Origin: Azospirillum oleiclasticum | Lineage (GTDB): Bacteria > Pseudomonadota > Alphaproteobacteria > Azospirillales > Azospirillaceae | Assembly (NCBI RefSeq): GCF_013423485.1 | Contig: NZ_JABFFR010000033.1 | Span: 1 to 64,000, forward strand | DNA length: 64,000 nucleotides | Direction: 5' to 3' | Shown: one piece after another, positions 38,733 through 46,588 of the stretch | Layout: every line of letters starts with the position of its first letter | How positions within the stretch are numbered: the first letter of the stretch is position 1 | Position numbers and translations under genes: made by a program | Notes under the pieces: generated by a model | What the model saw: the letters and a program-made list of their open reading frames with translations, nothing else | Database searches by the model: none | Told to the model about the DNA's origin: nothing

Positions 38733-41474
38733 CTAGCGCTTCAGGCCCAGCACTTCCTGAAGCATTTCGTCGGAGGTCGTGACGATCTTGGTGTTGGCGG
38801 AATAGGTCCGCTGCGTCACGATCAGCTTGGTGAACTCGTCGGCGATATCGACGTTGGAGCCTTCCACCGTGTTGGAGATCACCTGGCCCGAGCCGTTCTG
38901 GCCAGCGTCGTTGAAGTTCGGCTTGCCCGCTTCCGCGGTCTCAAGGAACACGCCGCCGGCGTCGCGCTGCAGCGCGTTGGGGTTGTTGAAGGTGACCACC
39001 GGCACGCGGGCTACCGTCTTGCTGCGACCGTTGTCGTAGTTCACCAGCACCTCGCCGTTCTCGCCGAACACCACGTCCTTGAACTGGCCGCGGGGCACGC
39101 CGTCCTGCACGAACTGCAAGACGTTGATCTCGCTGCCGGCGTACTGCGTCACGCCGCCCGGCCGCTGGAACTGGCCGAGGTTCAGCGTGATCTGCTGCTC
39201 GCCGAAGCCGTAGTTCACCGTGAAGGTGATGGTCGCTTCCGAGCCTTCGTTCTGGTTGGCCGCGGTGATCGCCGTGCCGGTGCCGGCAAAGGCGGTGGAG
39301 ATGCGGGTCAGCGTGCCGACCGTCTCCGGCGTGGTGCCGAAGGTCAGCCCGATGTGCGCCGGCGTCTCGCCGACCACGGCGGTCTGCTGAACCGAGAACT
39401 GCTGGGCCGTGGCGTTGGAGATGTTGGAGGTTACATCGCCAGCGACGGTAACGCCGCTGATCACGAGGCCATTCGTGCCGGAGACCGCGGCCGAGTAGGT
39501 GGCCGGGATCGTGCCATCCGCTGCCGCCGCGTTGATCGCGGACGCGAAGTAGGCCATCACTTCGGCCGGAGTGTCATACTGCTCATAGTTGCCGGCTGTG
39601 ACCGGGAGCTCGAAGGGTTCGCCGGCCACCTCAATTCTGTAGGTGTCGCCCACATCGATCTGGGTCGAACCACCAAGCGTCACCGTAGCGGTCGGCACTG
39701 TTGTCACGGTATCGAAGGTGTTGGTGACCGCGGGCGTCGATGCGGTCTTGGCGGTGAGTTGGATGACGCCGCCGGACGAGCTGGCCGTGACCGGCAGCGA
39801 GGTGTTGGAGTTGATGGAGTTGGCCAGCGCGGCGGTGATCTCCGCCATGGTCATCTCGCTGCCGGTGGTGGTGTAGGTGACCGGTGTGCCGTTGACCTGC
39901 AGCGTGTAGATGGCGCCCACGTCGCCGGGCGTTCCGGTCAGCGTCACTGTTTGCTGCTGCCGCACGCCGGCCACGTTCGTCTGCGTGGTTGAGACGGTCA
40001 GCGTGTTGTTGCCCGCCGCCACGTTGTCAACCGAGATCTCCGGATTCAGCGTCTGCGGCAGCACGGCTGCCGGGAAGCTGGCGCCGGCCGCATCCATCTG
40101 GAAGGTGATGACACTGCCGGTGGAGGAGGCCGTGGCCAGCGTGGTCATCTGGTTGAACTTGTTGGCCAGCGCCTCGGTGACGCCGGACATGTTCACGAAG
40201 CTGGCGTAGTTGGCGGCGGTAACGGTGACGCTGGCGGTGATCTTGCCCTCCGTGCCGCCGGTGTCCACCGTCACGCTGAACACGTCGCCGATGTCGATCT
40301 GGGTCTGTGGGAAGCTGTAGCGCCAGGATTCGCCGGTGGAGGTGGTTGCCGCCGTCTGGGTGCCGGTCGACACCGTGTTGTTGGTGGCCGTGCCCTGGTC
40401 GACTGTCTTGGTCACGCGGAAGGGCGTACCGGCGTTGCGCGCGGTCAGCGAGATGATGGCGCCGTCCACCGTCGCGATCACCGGCGGCGACGGCGAGGCG
40501 GAGTTGATCTGGTTGGCGATCGCCCCGGCCAGGCCGGAATAGGTGCGGATCGAGGCGACGTTGTCCTTGGTGATCTTCAGCGAATAGTCGGTGCCGTCTA
40601 CGTTGACCGTGTAGGTCTCGCCGATGCGCAGCCGGTCCACACCATTGTCGTTATTGCCGCCCACCGTGATCGTCGTCACCTGCGGGATCGCCGTCTGGCC
40701 GGGGATGTTCTGGCCCAGCCCGATGGCGACCGGGTTGCCGGTGAAGCTGCCGGCCACCGGCTGGGCGCTGCTGCCCGGCGCCTCGACGGTCAGGCGCCAG
40801 TCGTTGGACGACTGCTGGCGCCAGTTCAGGTTGACCGTGCGGGCGTTGCCCTGGGTGTCGAACACCTGGATGCTGGAAGTCGGGATGCGCACGCCCGGCG
40901 TCGGGTTGGCCGGCAGGTTGGCGGCGTAGTCGATGCTCTTGGTCGCCTCCGGCCGGTCGATCAGGGTGTTGACCTGGATCGGCTGGATGACGTCCTTGTT
41001 GAGCTGGTTGGTCAGCGGATCGACCGTCCACCCGTTCAGCGCGAAGCCCGCGCTGTTCACCAGATAGCGGTTCTGGTCCAGCTCGAAGTCGCCGGCACGG
41101 GTGTAGTAGACGTTGTCGGCGTTCAGCGTGCCTGTCTGCGTCTGCACCGTCTCGCCCACCTGTCCGGGGCCGTTCAGCCCGCTCGACAGTTTGGACACGC
41201 TGAAGAAGCCCGCACCCTGGATCGCGACGTTGGTCGGGCTCTGCACCTGGGTCAGGCTGCCCTGGATGTTGTTGGCGAAGATCGGCTGCGCCATCACGCC
41301 GCCCGGCGAGTGGATGCGCGAGTTGGACTGGAGCACCAGCGTCTCGAACGCCGAATTCACACGCTTGTACCCGATGGTCTGGGCGTTCGCGATGTTGTCG
41401 GAGATGTGGCCAAGGGCGCGAGCCTGCGCGTTGAGGCCTGTGACGGCGGTCGTCAGCGAACCGTAGATGCTCAT
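38733..41474 (-). CDS. flgE: Flagellar hook protein FlgE (very large variant)
   Basis: 913 residues; most FlgE proteins have 400-500. N-terminus MSIYGSLTTAVTGLNAQARALGHISDNIANAQTIGYKRVNSAFETLV is the rod/hook domain, and the C-terminus EGSNVDIADEFTKLIVTQRTYSANTKIVTTSDEMLQEVLGLKR closes the D0 helical domain. Between about residues 264 and 700 lie four tandem roughly 90-100-residue modules (264-368, 393-490, 508-595, 598-700). They share a GD-Y-V-V-G start, a helix A-IN and a V-A-G-I-LTA beta strand, and are also found in FlgL. The hook is a curved universal joint. A sigma54 promoter lies 47-63 bp upstream. Confidence 0.9.
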   Translation of the reverse strand: MSIYGSLTTAVTGLNAQARALGHISDNIANAQTIGYKRVNSAFETLVLQSNSRIHSPGGVMAQPIFANNIQGSLTQVQSPTNVAIQGAGFFSVSKLSSGLNGPGQVGETVQTQTGTLNADNVYYTRAGDFELDQNRYLVNSAGFALNGWTVDPLTNQLNKDVIQPIQVNTLIDRPEATKSIDYAANLPANPTPGVRIPTSSIQVFDTQGNARTVNLNWRQQSSNDWRLTVEAPGSSAQPVAGSFTGNPVAIGLGQNIPGQTAIPQVTTITVGGNNDNGVDRLRIGETYTVNVDGTDYSLKITKDNVASIRTYSGLAGAIANQINSASPSPPVIATVDGAIISLTARNAGTPFRVTKTVDQGTATNNTVSTGTQTAATTSTGESWRYSFPQTQIDIGDVFSVTVDTGGTEGKITASVTVTAANYASFVNMSGVTEALANKFNQMTTLATASSTGSVITFQMDAAGASFPAAVLPQTLNPEISVDNVAAGNNTLTVSTTQTNVAGVRQQQTVTLTGTPGDVGAIYTLQVNGTPVTYTTTGSEMTMAEITAALANSINSNTSLPVTASSSGGVIQLTAKTASTPAVTNTFDTVTTVPTATVTLGGSTQIDVGDTYRIEVAGEPFELPVTAGNYEQYDTPAEVMAYFASAINAAAADGTIPATYSAAVSGTNGLVISGVTVAGDVTSNISNATAQQFSVQQTAVVGETPAHIGLTFGTTPETVGTLTRISTAFAGTGTAITAANQNEGSEATITFTVNYGFGEQQITLNLGQFQRPGGVTQYAGSEINVLQFVQDGVPRGQFKDVVFGENGEVLVNYDNGRSKTVARVPVVTFNNPNALQRDAGGVFLETAEAGKPNFNDAGQNGSGQVISNTVEGSNVDIADEFTKLIVTQRTYSANTKIVTTSDEMLQEVLGLKR

Positions 41475-41520
41475 GGCCGCGGTGCTCCACTCCAGAGGGC
41501 AAGATCAGTTGCCTGGGTAG

Positions 41521-41537
41521 AAGCAACGTGCGTGCCA
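41521..41537 (-). promoter_or_regulatory. Sigma54 promoter of flgE
   Basis: Minus strand TGGCACG-CACG-TTGCTT matches the -24/-12 consensus TGGCACGNNNNTTGCW without a mismatch. It would start transcription about 37 bases before the flgE ATG. Sigma54 (RpoN) control of hook genes is well established in polar-flagellated bacteria. Confidence 0.85.
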
Positions 41538-41613
41538 AGTCGTCGAGCGGTCGGACGGGCGGTTTGCGGCAGGGGGCAGGACCCGGATTTGCCCGTCGGG
41601 GGGAATCTTTGTC

Positions 41614-43056
41614 CTAGCGGCCGTTGCCGCGGGTCGCTTCTTGCCGGGCGGCCATCGCCCGCAGCGCGGCGGCCACCGACTCCATCGCCGTGTCCCAGTC
41701 GCCCGGCCGGTCCTGCCGGAACAGGCGCAGCGACCGGTACCAGGGACTGTCCGTCCGGTCGAGCAGCCAGCGCCAGTCGGGCGCGTAGGGCAGCAGCAGC
41801 CAGCAGGGCCGCCCCAGCGCCCCGGCCACATGCGCGACCGCCGTGTCCACCGTGACCAGCAGGTCGAGCCCGGCGAGGATGGCCGCCGTGTCGGCGAAGT
41901 CGCGCACCCCATCGATCAGGTCGGTGACCCCCGCGGGCAGCGCGGCGCGCGCCTCCCCCGTCTGAAGGCTGAGGAAGCGTATCCCCGGCACCGACAGCAG
42001 GGGCGCCAAGCGCGACACCGGCAGCGAGCGGTTGTGGTCGTTGACGTGGCGCGGGTTCCCGGCCCACACCAGCCCGACGCGCAGGCCGGGCCCCACCGGC
42101 AGCCGCCCGCTCCAGCGCGCCACCTCGGCCGGATCGGCCCGCAGATAGGCGTCGGCCGGCGGCATGCGGTCGAGGGTGGTGCCGAAGGCCGCTGGCAGGC
42201 TCATGAGCGGGCAGTGGGTGTCATGCTCCGGCAGCGGGTCGCCATGGCGGACCACCGTCACCCCCGGCCACAGCCCGTCGAACAGGCGTGTCAGGTGCGG
42301 GTGCACCTCCAACAGGACCCGGCCACCGCGCGCCGCCACCAGCGGCGCGTAGCGGGCGAACTGGATGCTGTCGCCGAAGCCCTGCTCGGTGTGCAGCAGG
42401 ATGCGGCGTCCCTCCAGGGGCGTGCCGTCCCAGCGCGGCGCGGCGAAGCGCTTCCAGCGCCACTCCAACTCCGCGAAGCCCCGCTCCAGGTCGCCCTGGA
42501 CCAGCCGCGACACCGCGAGCGCCAGATGGGCCTCGGCATGGTCCGGCCGGACCCGCAGGACGGCGGCGAAGCAGGATTCCGCCTGCGGGAAATGGCGGGC
42601 GTCGCGCAGGACGGTGCCAAGATTGACCACCGTCTCCGCCCGGTCGGGGCGCAGCCGGTGGGCGCGGGTCAACCACCCATAGGCGCCGGCGTGATCGGCC
42701 AGCGTGTGCAGCACCGCCCCCAGCGAGTCGGCGGCGTCGCCCTGCGCGGGATCGAGCACCAGCGCCGCGCGCAGGATCGGCGGCGCCGCCTCCACCCGCC
42801 CGGCCAGCCGCAGGGCGCCGGCCAGATGCGCCAGCACCGCCGCCGAGCCGGGTGCCAGGAGCCGTGCCCTCGTCAGCCGGCGCACCGCCGTCGGCCCGTC
42901 GCCCGCCTGCGCCGCCACCACGCCCAGCAGGTGCAGGGCGGTGGGTTGCGCCGGATCGTCGGCGAGCAGCCGCCGGTAGGCAGCGCCCGCGGCGTCCAGC
43001 CGGCCGGCCATGTGAAGGTTGACGGCGGCGTCGAGAGGGGTCAGCTCTGTTCCCAT
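41614..43056 (-). CDS. TPR-containing glycosyltransferase-like protein
   Basis: 480 residues. Residues 1-200 contain about five tetratricopeptide repeats, for example PTALHLLGVVAAQAGDGPTAVRRLTRARLLAPG and AETVVNLGTVLRDARHFPQAESCFAAVLRVRPDHAEAHLALAVSRLVQGDLERGF. The rest resembles the GT9/GT41-like fold found in many TPR-fused bacterial proteins (ILLHTEQGFGDSIQFARYAPLVAARGGRVLLEVHPHLTRLF, VGLVWAGNPRHVNDHNRSLP, LDLLVTVDTAVAHVAGALGRPCWLLLPYAPDWRWLLDRTDSPWY). Such genes often lie beside flagellar genes and may glycosylate flagellin; that role is inferred from its position 139 bp after flgE. No membrane segment is seen. Confidence 0.85.
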   Translation of the reverse strand: MGTELTPLDAAVNLHMAGRLDAAGAAYRRLLADDPAQPTALHLLGVVAAQAGDGPTAVRRLTRARLLAPGSAAVLAHLAGALRLAGRVEAAPPILRAALVLDPAQGDAADSLGAVLHTLADHAGAYGWLTRAHRLRPDRAETVVNLGTVLRDARHFPQAESCFAAVLRVRPDHAEAHLALAVSRLVQGDLERGFAELEWRWKRFAAPRWDGTPLEGRRILLHTEQGFGDSIQFARYAPLVAARGGRVLLEVHPHLTRLFDGLWPGVTVVRHGDPLPEHDTHCPLMSLPAAFGTTLDRMPPADAYLRADPAEVARWSGRLPVGPGLRVGLVWAGNPRHVNDHNRSLPVSRLAPLLSVPGIRFLSLQTGEARAALPAGVTDLIDGVRDFADTAAILAGLDLLVTVDTAVAHVAGALGRPCWLLLPYAPDWRWLLDRTDSPWYRSLRLFRQDRPGDWDTAMESVAAALRAMAARQEATRGNGR

Positions 43057-43120
43057 CCGTCTTGTCTACACGCGCCGCCCCTTTCGGGCGAGCGCTGCGT
43101 TTCGGGAGTGCCGCACCATC

Positions 43121-43453
43121 ATGGACGATCGTTTGCCCACCGGCCTCTGGGTGATGGCGCATGTCCGGGCGGCGGACACCCAGGGCATCCCGATGACCAT
43201 CGCCCGCAAGGGCGATCCCAGCCGCGGGACGGTGATGGTGAAGGTCAACCGCCTCGATCGGACCTTCACGGTCCTGGTGCAGACCCGCCGCGACGAGCGG
43301 CTGGTGTGGACCCGCGGCACCGGGGCGGAGCCGGTGGACGAGCCGGCCGCGGACGCCTACATCGCCCGCCAGCTCCGCTACGACCCCGATCTGTGGGTGG
43401 TGGAGGTGGAGGACCGCCAGGGACGGCACTGGTTCGACGGACCGGTGCTGTAG
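43121..43453 (+). CDS. DUF1491 family protein
   Basis: 110 residues from the ATG at 43121. The sequence (LPTGLWVMAHVRAADTQGIPMTIARKGDPSRGTVMVKVNRLD... VLVQTRRDERLVWTRGTG... AYIARQLRYDPDLWVVEVEDRQGRHWFDGPVL) matches DUF1491, a small cytoplasmic family found almost only in alphaproteobacteria. Its function is unknown. It is divergent from the TPR gene and ends about 35 bp before the Fur-like site of the next operon. No partner or regulation is evident. Confidence 0.8.
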   Translation: MDDRLPTGLWVMAHVRAADTQGIPMTIARKGDPSRGTVMVKVNRLDRTFTVLVQTRRDERLVWTRGTGAEPVDEPAADAYIARQLRYDPDLWVVEVEDRQGRHWFDGPVL

Positions 43454-43486
43454 CGCGACGGCGGGTTACACTCCGTTACACAGCCA

Positions 43487-43515
43487 ATATTGCGAATGCC
43501 TCTCATTGCCAATAT
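43487..43515. promoter_or_regulatory. Fur-like palindrome upstream of the flavin electron-transfer operon
   Basis: A 29-nt imperfect palindrome with outer arms ATATTG/CAATAT and inner AATG/CATT (CGAATGCCTCTCATTGCC in the centre) sits 79 bp before the PepSY gene. It resembles Fur or RirA-type iron-responsive operators; the match to a consensus is approximate. Confidence 0.5.
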
Positions 43516-43593
43516 GCTGCGCCCCGGACGATGAACGGTGCGTTGCGGCAGGGCACGACCTCGGCATGTTCGCACAACAACGAAACGACGGGT

Positions 43594-44220
43594 ATGACGA
43601 AGACGCCGGATCAGGGGCGCCGGGGGTTCTGGCTCAAGCATCTGCATCGGTGGCACTGGATCAGTTCGGCGCTCTGCCTGATCGGGATGATGCTGTTCGC
43701 GGTCACCGGCATCACCCTCAACCATGCCGGCTCGATCGAGGCGAAGCCGCGGGTAACCACCCAGCGCGCGACCCTGCCGACCGACCTGACGGCGTTGCTG
43801 GAGGCGCCACCGCCGGCCGGGAGCACAGCACTGCCCGGCGCCGTCGCCGACTGGATCGGGCGGACGCTGGCGGTGGACACCGCCGGCCACGACGCCGAGT
43901 GGTCGGCCGACGAGGTCTATGTCCCGCTGCCGCGGCCGGGCGGCGACGCGTGGCTGAGCATCGATCGCGCGGGCGGGGAAATCGAGTACGAGCGCACCGA
44001 CCGCGGCTGGATCTCCTACCTCAACGATCTTCACAAGGGGCGCAACACCGGTGCGGCGTGGTCGTGGTTCATCGACCTCTTCGCCGGCGCCTGCCTCGTC
44101 TTCTGCGTCACCGGGCTGTTCCTGCTGCATCTGCACGCGGGTAACCGCCCGACCACATGGCCGGTGGTCGGGCTGGGTCTGGTGATGCCGCTTCTGTTGG
44201 CCGTCCTGTTCATCCATTGA
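43594..44220 (+). CDS. PepSY-associated membrane protein
   Basis: 208 residues from the ATG at 43594 (an in-frame ATG at 43531 is weaker). The N-terminal helix LKHLHRWHWISSALCLIGMMLFAVTGITLNHAGSIEA has the paired His of PepSY-TM proteins. A periplasmic PepSY-like stretch (GRTLAVDTAGHDAEWSADEVYVPLPRPGGDAWLSIDRAGGEIEYERTDRGWISYLNDLHKGR) follows. Two more helices end the protein (WSWFIDLFAGACLVFCVTGLFLLHLHAG, VVGLGLVMPLLLAVLFIH). The histidines H17, H20, H147 region and H-L-H could ligate heme. Members work with ApbE-dependent flavoproteins in trans-membrane electron transfer and often in iron uptake. It heads a five-gene operon. Confidence 0.82.
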   Translation: MTKTPDQGRRGFWLKHLHRWHWISSALCLIGMMLFAVTGITLNHAGSIEAKPRVTTQRATLPTDLTALLEAPPPAGSTALPGAVADWIGRTLAVDTAGHDAEWSADEVYVPLPRPGGDAWLSIDRAGGEIEYERTDRGWISYLNDLHKGRNTGAAWSWFIDLFAGACLVFCVTGLFLLHLHAGNRPTTWPVVGLGLVMPLLLAVLFIH

Positions 44221-44232
44221 GGGGCTTAGTCC

Positions 44233-44739
44233 ATGCGCACCTGGGTGCCGGTCGCCGTGACCGGCCTGTTGACCGGTCCGGCCGCCGCGGCCGACATGAC
44301 GGTCAAGGTCGAGATCCCCACGCTGTCCGTGGCGGAATACCACAAGCCCTATGTCGCCGTGTGGGTCGAGAAGCCCGACCAGAGCGTCGTCGGCAACCTT
44401 GCGGTCTGGTACAGCCTCAAAATGCGCGACAACGAGGGCGTCAAGTGGCTGAAGGACCTGCGCCAATGGTGGCGGCGCAGCGGCCGGTCGCTGGAGATGC
44501 CGGTTGACGGCATATCCGGCGCCACCCGCGCCCCCGGCCTGCACGAGGTCGACACCAAGGCGCTGCCGCTCGCGTCCCTGCCGCCCGGCGAGTACGCCCT
44601 GGTGGTGGAGGCCGCGCGCGAGGTGGGTGGGCGCGAGCTGCTGCGCGTGCCCTTCCAGTGGCCCCCGGCCAAGCCCGTGACCGGCACGGCGAAGGGCGAG
44701 AGCGAACTGGGCACCGTCACCATCGACCTGAAACCCTGA
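44233..44739 (+). CDS. DUF2271 family periplasmic protein with flavinylation motif
   Basis: 168 residues. A Sec signal peptide (MRTWVPVAVTGLLTGPAAAA) leads to a beta-rich DUF2271 domain: VKVEIPTLSVAEYHKPYVAVWVEKPDQSVVGNLAVWYSLKMRDNEGVKWLKDLRQWWRRSG. The segment DGISGAT (residues 92-98) fits the ApbE target motif Dxx(S/T)(G/S)A(S/T), so Thr98 is predicted to carry covalently bound FMN. The ApbE transferase is encoded two genes downstream. The family is known from systematic surveys of flavinylated proteins. The gene lies 12 bp after the PepSY gene and its stop overlaps the next start. Confidence 0.85.
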   Translation: MRTWVPVAVTGLLTGPAAAADMTVKVEIPTLSVAEYHKPYVAVWVEKPDQSVVGNLAVWYSLKMRDNEGVKWLKDLRQWWRRSGRSLEMPVDGISGATRAPGLHEVDTKALPLASLPPGEYALVVEAAREVGGRELLRVPFQWPPAKPVTGTAKGESELGTVTIDLKP

Positions 44740-45566
44740 TGAACAGCGGGACCGCCCCCATGCCGAAAAAGATCGCCGCGCTGGCCCTGGCCCTCACGGT
44801 CGCCCTGCCGCTGACGGCCGAGGCGCACCGCGCCTGGATGCTGCCCTCCGCCACCGTGCTGTCGGGCAAGGACCCGTGGGTCACGGTCGATGCCGCCGTC
44901 TCCAACGACCTGTTCTATTTCGAGCATTTCCCGCTCCAGCTCGACGGGCTGGCGGTGATGGCGCCCGATGGCTCGCCGGTCAAGACGGAGAACGCCAGCA
45001 CCGGCCGCTACCGCAGCACCTTCGACGTGCACCTGACCCAGCCCGGCACCTACAAGATGGCGGTGGCCGGCGACAACCTGTTCGCCAGCTACAAGCTGGA
45101 TGGCCAGCAGAAGCGCTGGCGGGGCACGCCGGACAAGCTGGCGGACATCCCGGCCAACGCGACCGACCTGAAGATCCGCCATTCGCAGCGCCGGCTGGAG
45201 GTCTTCGTGACCGCCGGCAAGCCCTCCGACGGCGTGCTGAAGCCGACCGGCAAGGGGCTGGAGCTGGTGCCGGTCACCCACCCCAACGACCTGTTCGCCG
45301 GTGAATCGGCGCGCTTCACCCTGCTGCTCGATGGCAGGCCCGCCTCCGGCATCGAGGTGGAGGTGGTGCCCGGCGGCAACCGCTACCGCACCAAGCTCAA
45401 CGACATGACAGTCAAGACCGACGACACGGGAGGCTTCGCGGTCACCTGGCCGGAACCCGGCATGTACTGGCTGAGCGCCGACGTCACCGACACGAACCCC
45501 TCCGTCCCGCAGGCGTCCGAGCGCACCGCCAGCTACACCGTCACGCTGGAAGTGCTGCCGCAGTGA
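44739..45566 (+). CDS. DUF4198 family periplasmic protein
   Basis: 275 residues, starting in a TGATG overlap with the DUF2271 gene (an in-frame ATG at 44760 gives MPKKIAALAL). A Sec signal (IAALALALTVALPLTAEA) is followed by HRAWMLPSATVLSGKDPWVTVDAAVSNDLFYFEHFPL and a GYDDS-less body with GKGLELVPVTHPNDLFAGESARFTLLLDGRPASGIEVEVVPGG, TDDTGGFAVTWPEPGMYWLSADVTD. DUF4198/NikM-like proteins are nickel/cobalt or metal uptake-associated periplasmic domains. Here it accompanies the flavin operon and may present metal or a siderophore-bound iron to the redox chain. The function is inferred only from context. Confidence 0.8.
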   Translation: MNSGTAPMPKKIAALALALTVALPLTAEAHRAWMLPSATVLSGKDPWVTVDAAVSNDLFYFEHFPLQLDGLAVMAPDGSPVKTENASTGRYRSTFDVHLTQPGTYKMAVAGDNLFASYKLDGQQKRWRGTPDKLADIPANATDLKIRHSQRRLEVFVTAGKPSDGVLKPTGKGLELVPVTHPNDLFAGESARFTLLLDGRPASGIEVEVVPGGNRYRTKLNDMTVKTDDTGGFAVTWPEPGMYWLSADVTDTNPSVPQASERTASYTVTLEVLPQ

Positions 45567-46588
45567 CCGTCACGGCCGCGCCCGCCCGCCGCGTCCTCAT
45601 CCCGCCGACGCTGGACGACCCCGGCCTGCGGCCGGGCGTGCGGCCGGTGCACGCGCTGTCCGGGCGGACCATGGGGACGACGTGGTCGGTCAAGCTGGTG
45701 CCGCCGCCGGGCATGCATGTGCCGGACCTGCGCGACGGCATCCAGGCCCGCCTCGATCGCGTGGTGGCGGAGATGAGCCACTGGGACCCCGCCTCCGACC
45801 TCGGCCGCTTCAACCGGGCGTCCGCCGGACGCTGGCAGGAGCTGCCGGAGGATTTCGCGGCGGTGCTGGACTGCGCCCTGGCCGTGGCGCGCGACAGCGG
45901 CGGGGCCTACGACCCCACCGTCGGGCCGCTGGTGGACCTCTGGGGCTTCGGCCCCGACGGCCCCCGCGACCGTACCCCCGATCCCGCCGCGGTGGAGGAG
46001 GCGTTGGCCCGCTGCGGCTGGCAGCGCCTCGAACTGGACCGGGATAGCCGGCGCGTATACCAGCCGGGCGGGCTGCGCCTCGACCTGTCGTCAATCGCCA
46101 AGGGTTTCGGCGTGGACGTGGTGGCGCTGCACCTGGAGGCGCTGGGCATCGACAGCCACCTTGTCGAGGTCGGCGGGGAGCTGCGCGGCCGGGGCGTGAA
46201 GCCGGACGGCATGCCCTGGTGGGTGGCGCTGGAAACCCCGCCCGACGCGGCGGTCGGCGGTGCGGGGGCGGCCGTGGTCGCCCTGCACGGCCTGTCGGTC
46301 GCCACCTCCGGCGACTATCGACGCTTCTTCGAGGCGGGCGGGGTGCGCTACGCCCACACACTCGACCCGCGGGCAGGGCGGCCGGTGGCGAACCGTCTGG
46401 CGTCCGTCACCGTGCTTCACCCCTCCTGCATGTGGGCCGACGCCTTCGCCACCGCGCTGACGGTGCTGGGGCCGGAAGAGGGCATGGCCTTCGCCGGGGA
46501 CCGGGACCTCGCGGCGCTGTTCCTGATCCGCACGGAGACGGGGCTGGAGGAGCGGCTGACCCCGGCGTTGATGGCGATGCTGGAATGA
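45563..46588 (+). CDS. apbE: FAD:protein FMN transferase
   Basis: 341 residues, starting in a GTGA overlap with the previous gene. The ApbE fold is clear: ALSGRTMGTTWSVKLVPP, VAEMSHWDPASDLGRFNRASAG, ARDSGGAYDPTVGPLVDLWGFGPDG, LRLDLSSIAKGFGVDVVALHLEALGIDSHLVEVGGELRGRG, and the Asp/Thr site VANRLASVTVLHPSCMWADAFATALTVLG. It transfers FMN from FAD to a Thr in periplasmic targets. Residues DLSSIAKGF and CMWADAFATAL contain the Mg and FAD contacts. There is no obvious signal peptide, so export by another route or a lipoprotein-free form is possible. Its probable target, the DUF2271 protein, is in the same operon. Confidence 0.92.
   Translation: MTVTAAPARRVLIPPTLDDPGLRPGVRPVHALSGRTMGTTWSVKLVPPPGMHVPDLRDGIQARLDRVVAEMSHWDPASDLGRFNRASAGRWQELPEDFAAVLDCALAVARDSGGAYDPTVGPLVDLWGFGPDGPRDRTPDPAAVEEALARCGWQRLELDRDSRRVYQPGGLRLDLSSIAKGFGVDVVALHLEALGIDSHLVEVGGELRGRGVKPDGMPWWVALETPPDAAVGGAGAAVVALHGLSVATSGDYRRFFEAGGVRYAHTLDPRAGRPVANRLASVTVLHPSCMWADAFATALTVLGPEEGMAFAGDRDLAALFLIRTETGLEERLTPALMAMLE

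Noticed and set aside
38733..41474. Frameshift or gene fusion explaining the 913-residue hook protein
   Set aside because: A single uninterrupted frame with both conserved termini and an internally repeated module accounts for the length without a sequencing error.
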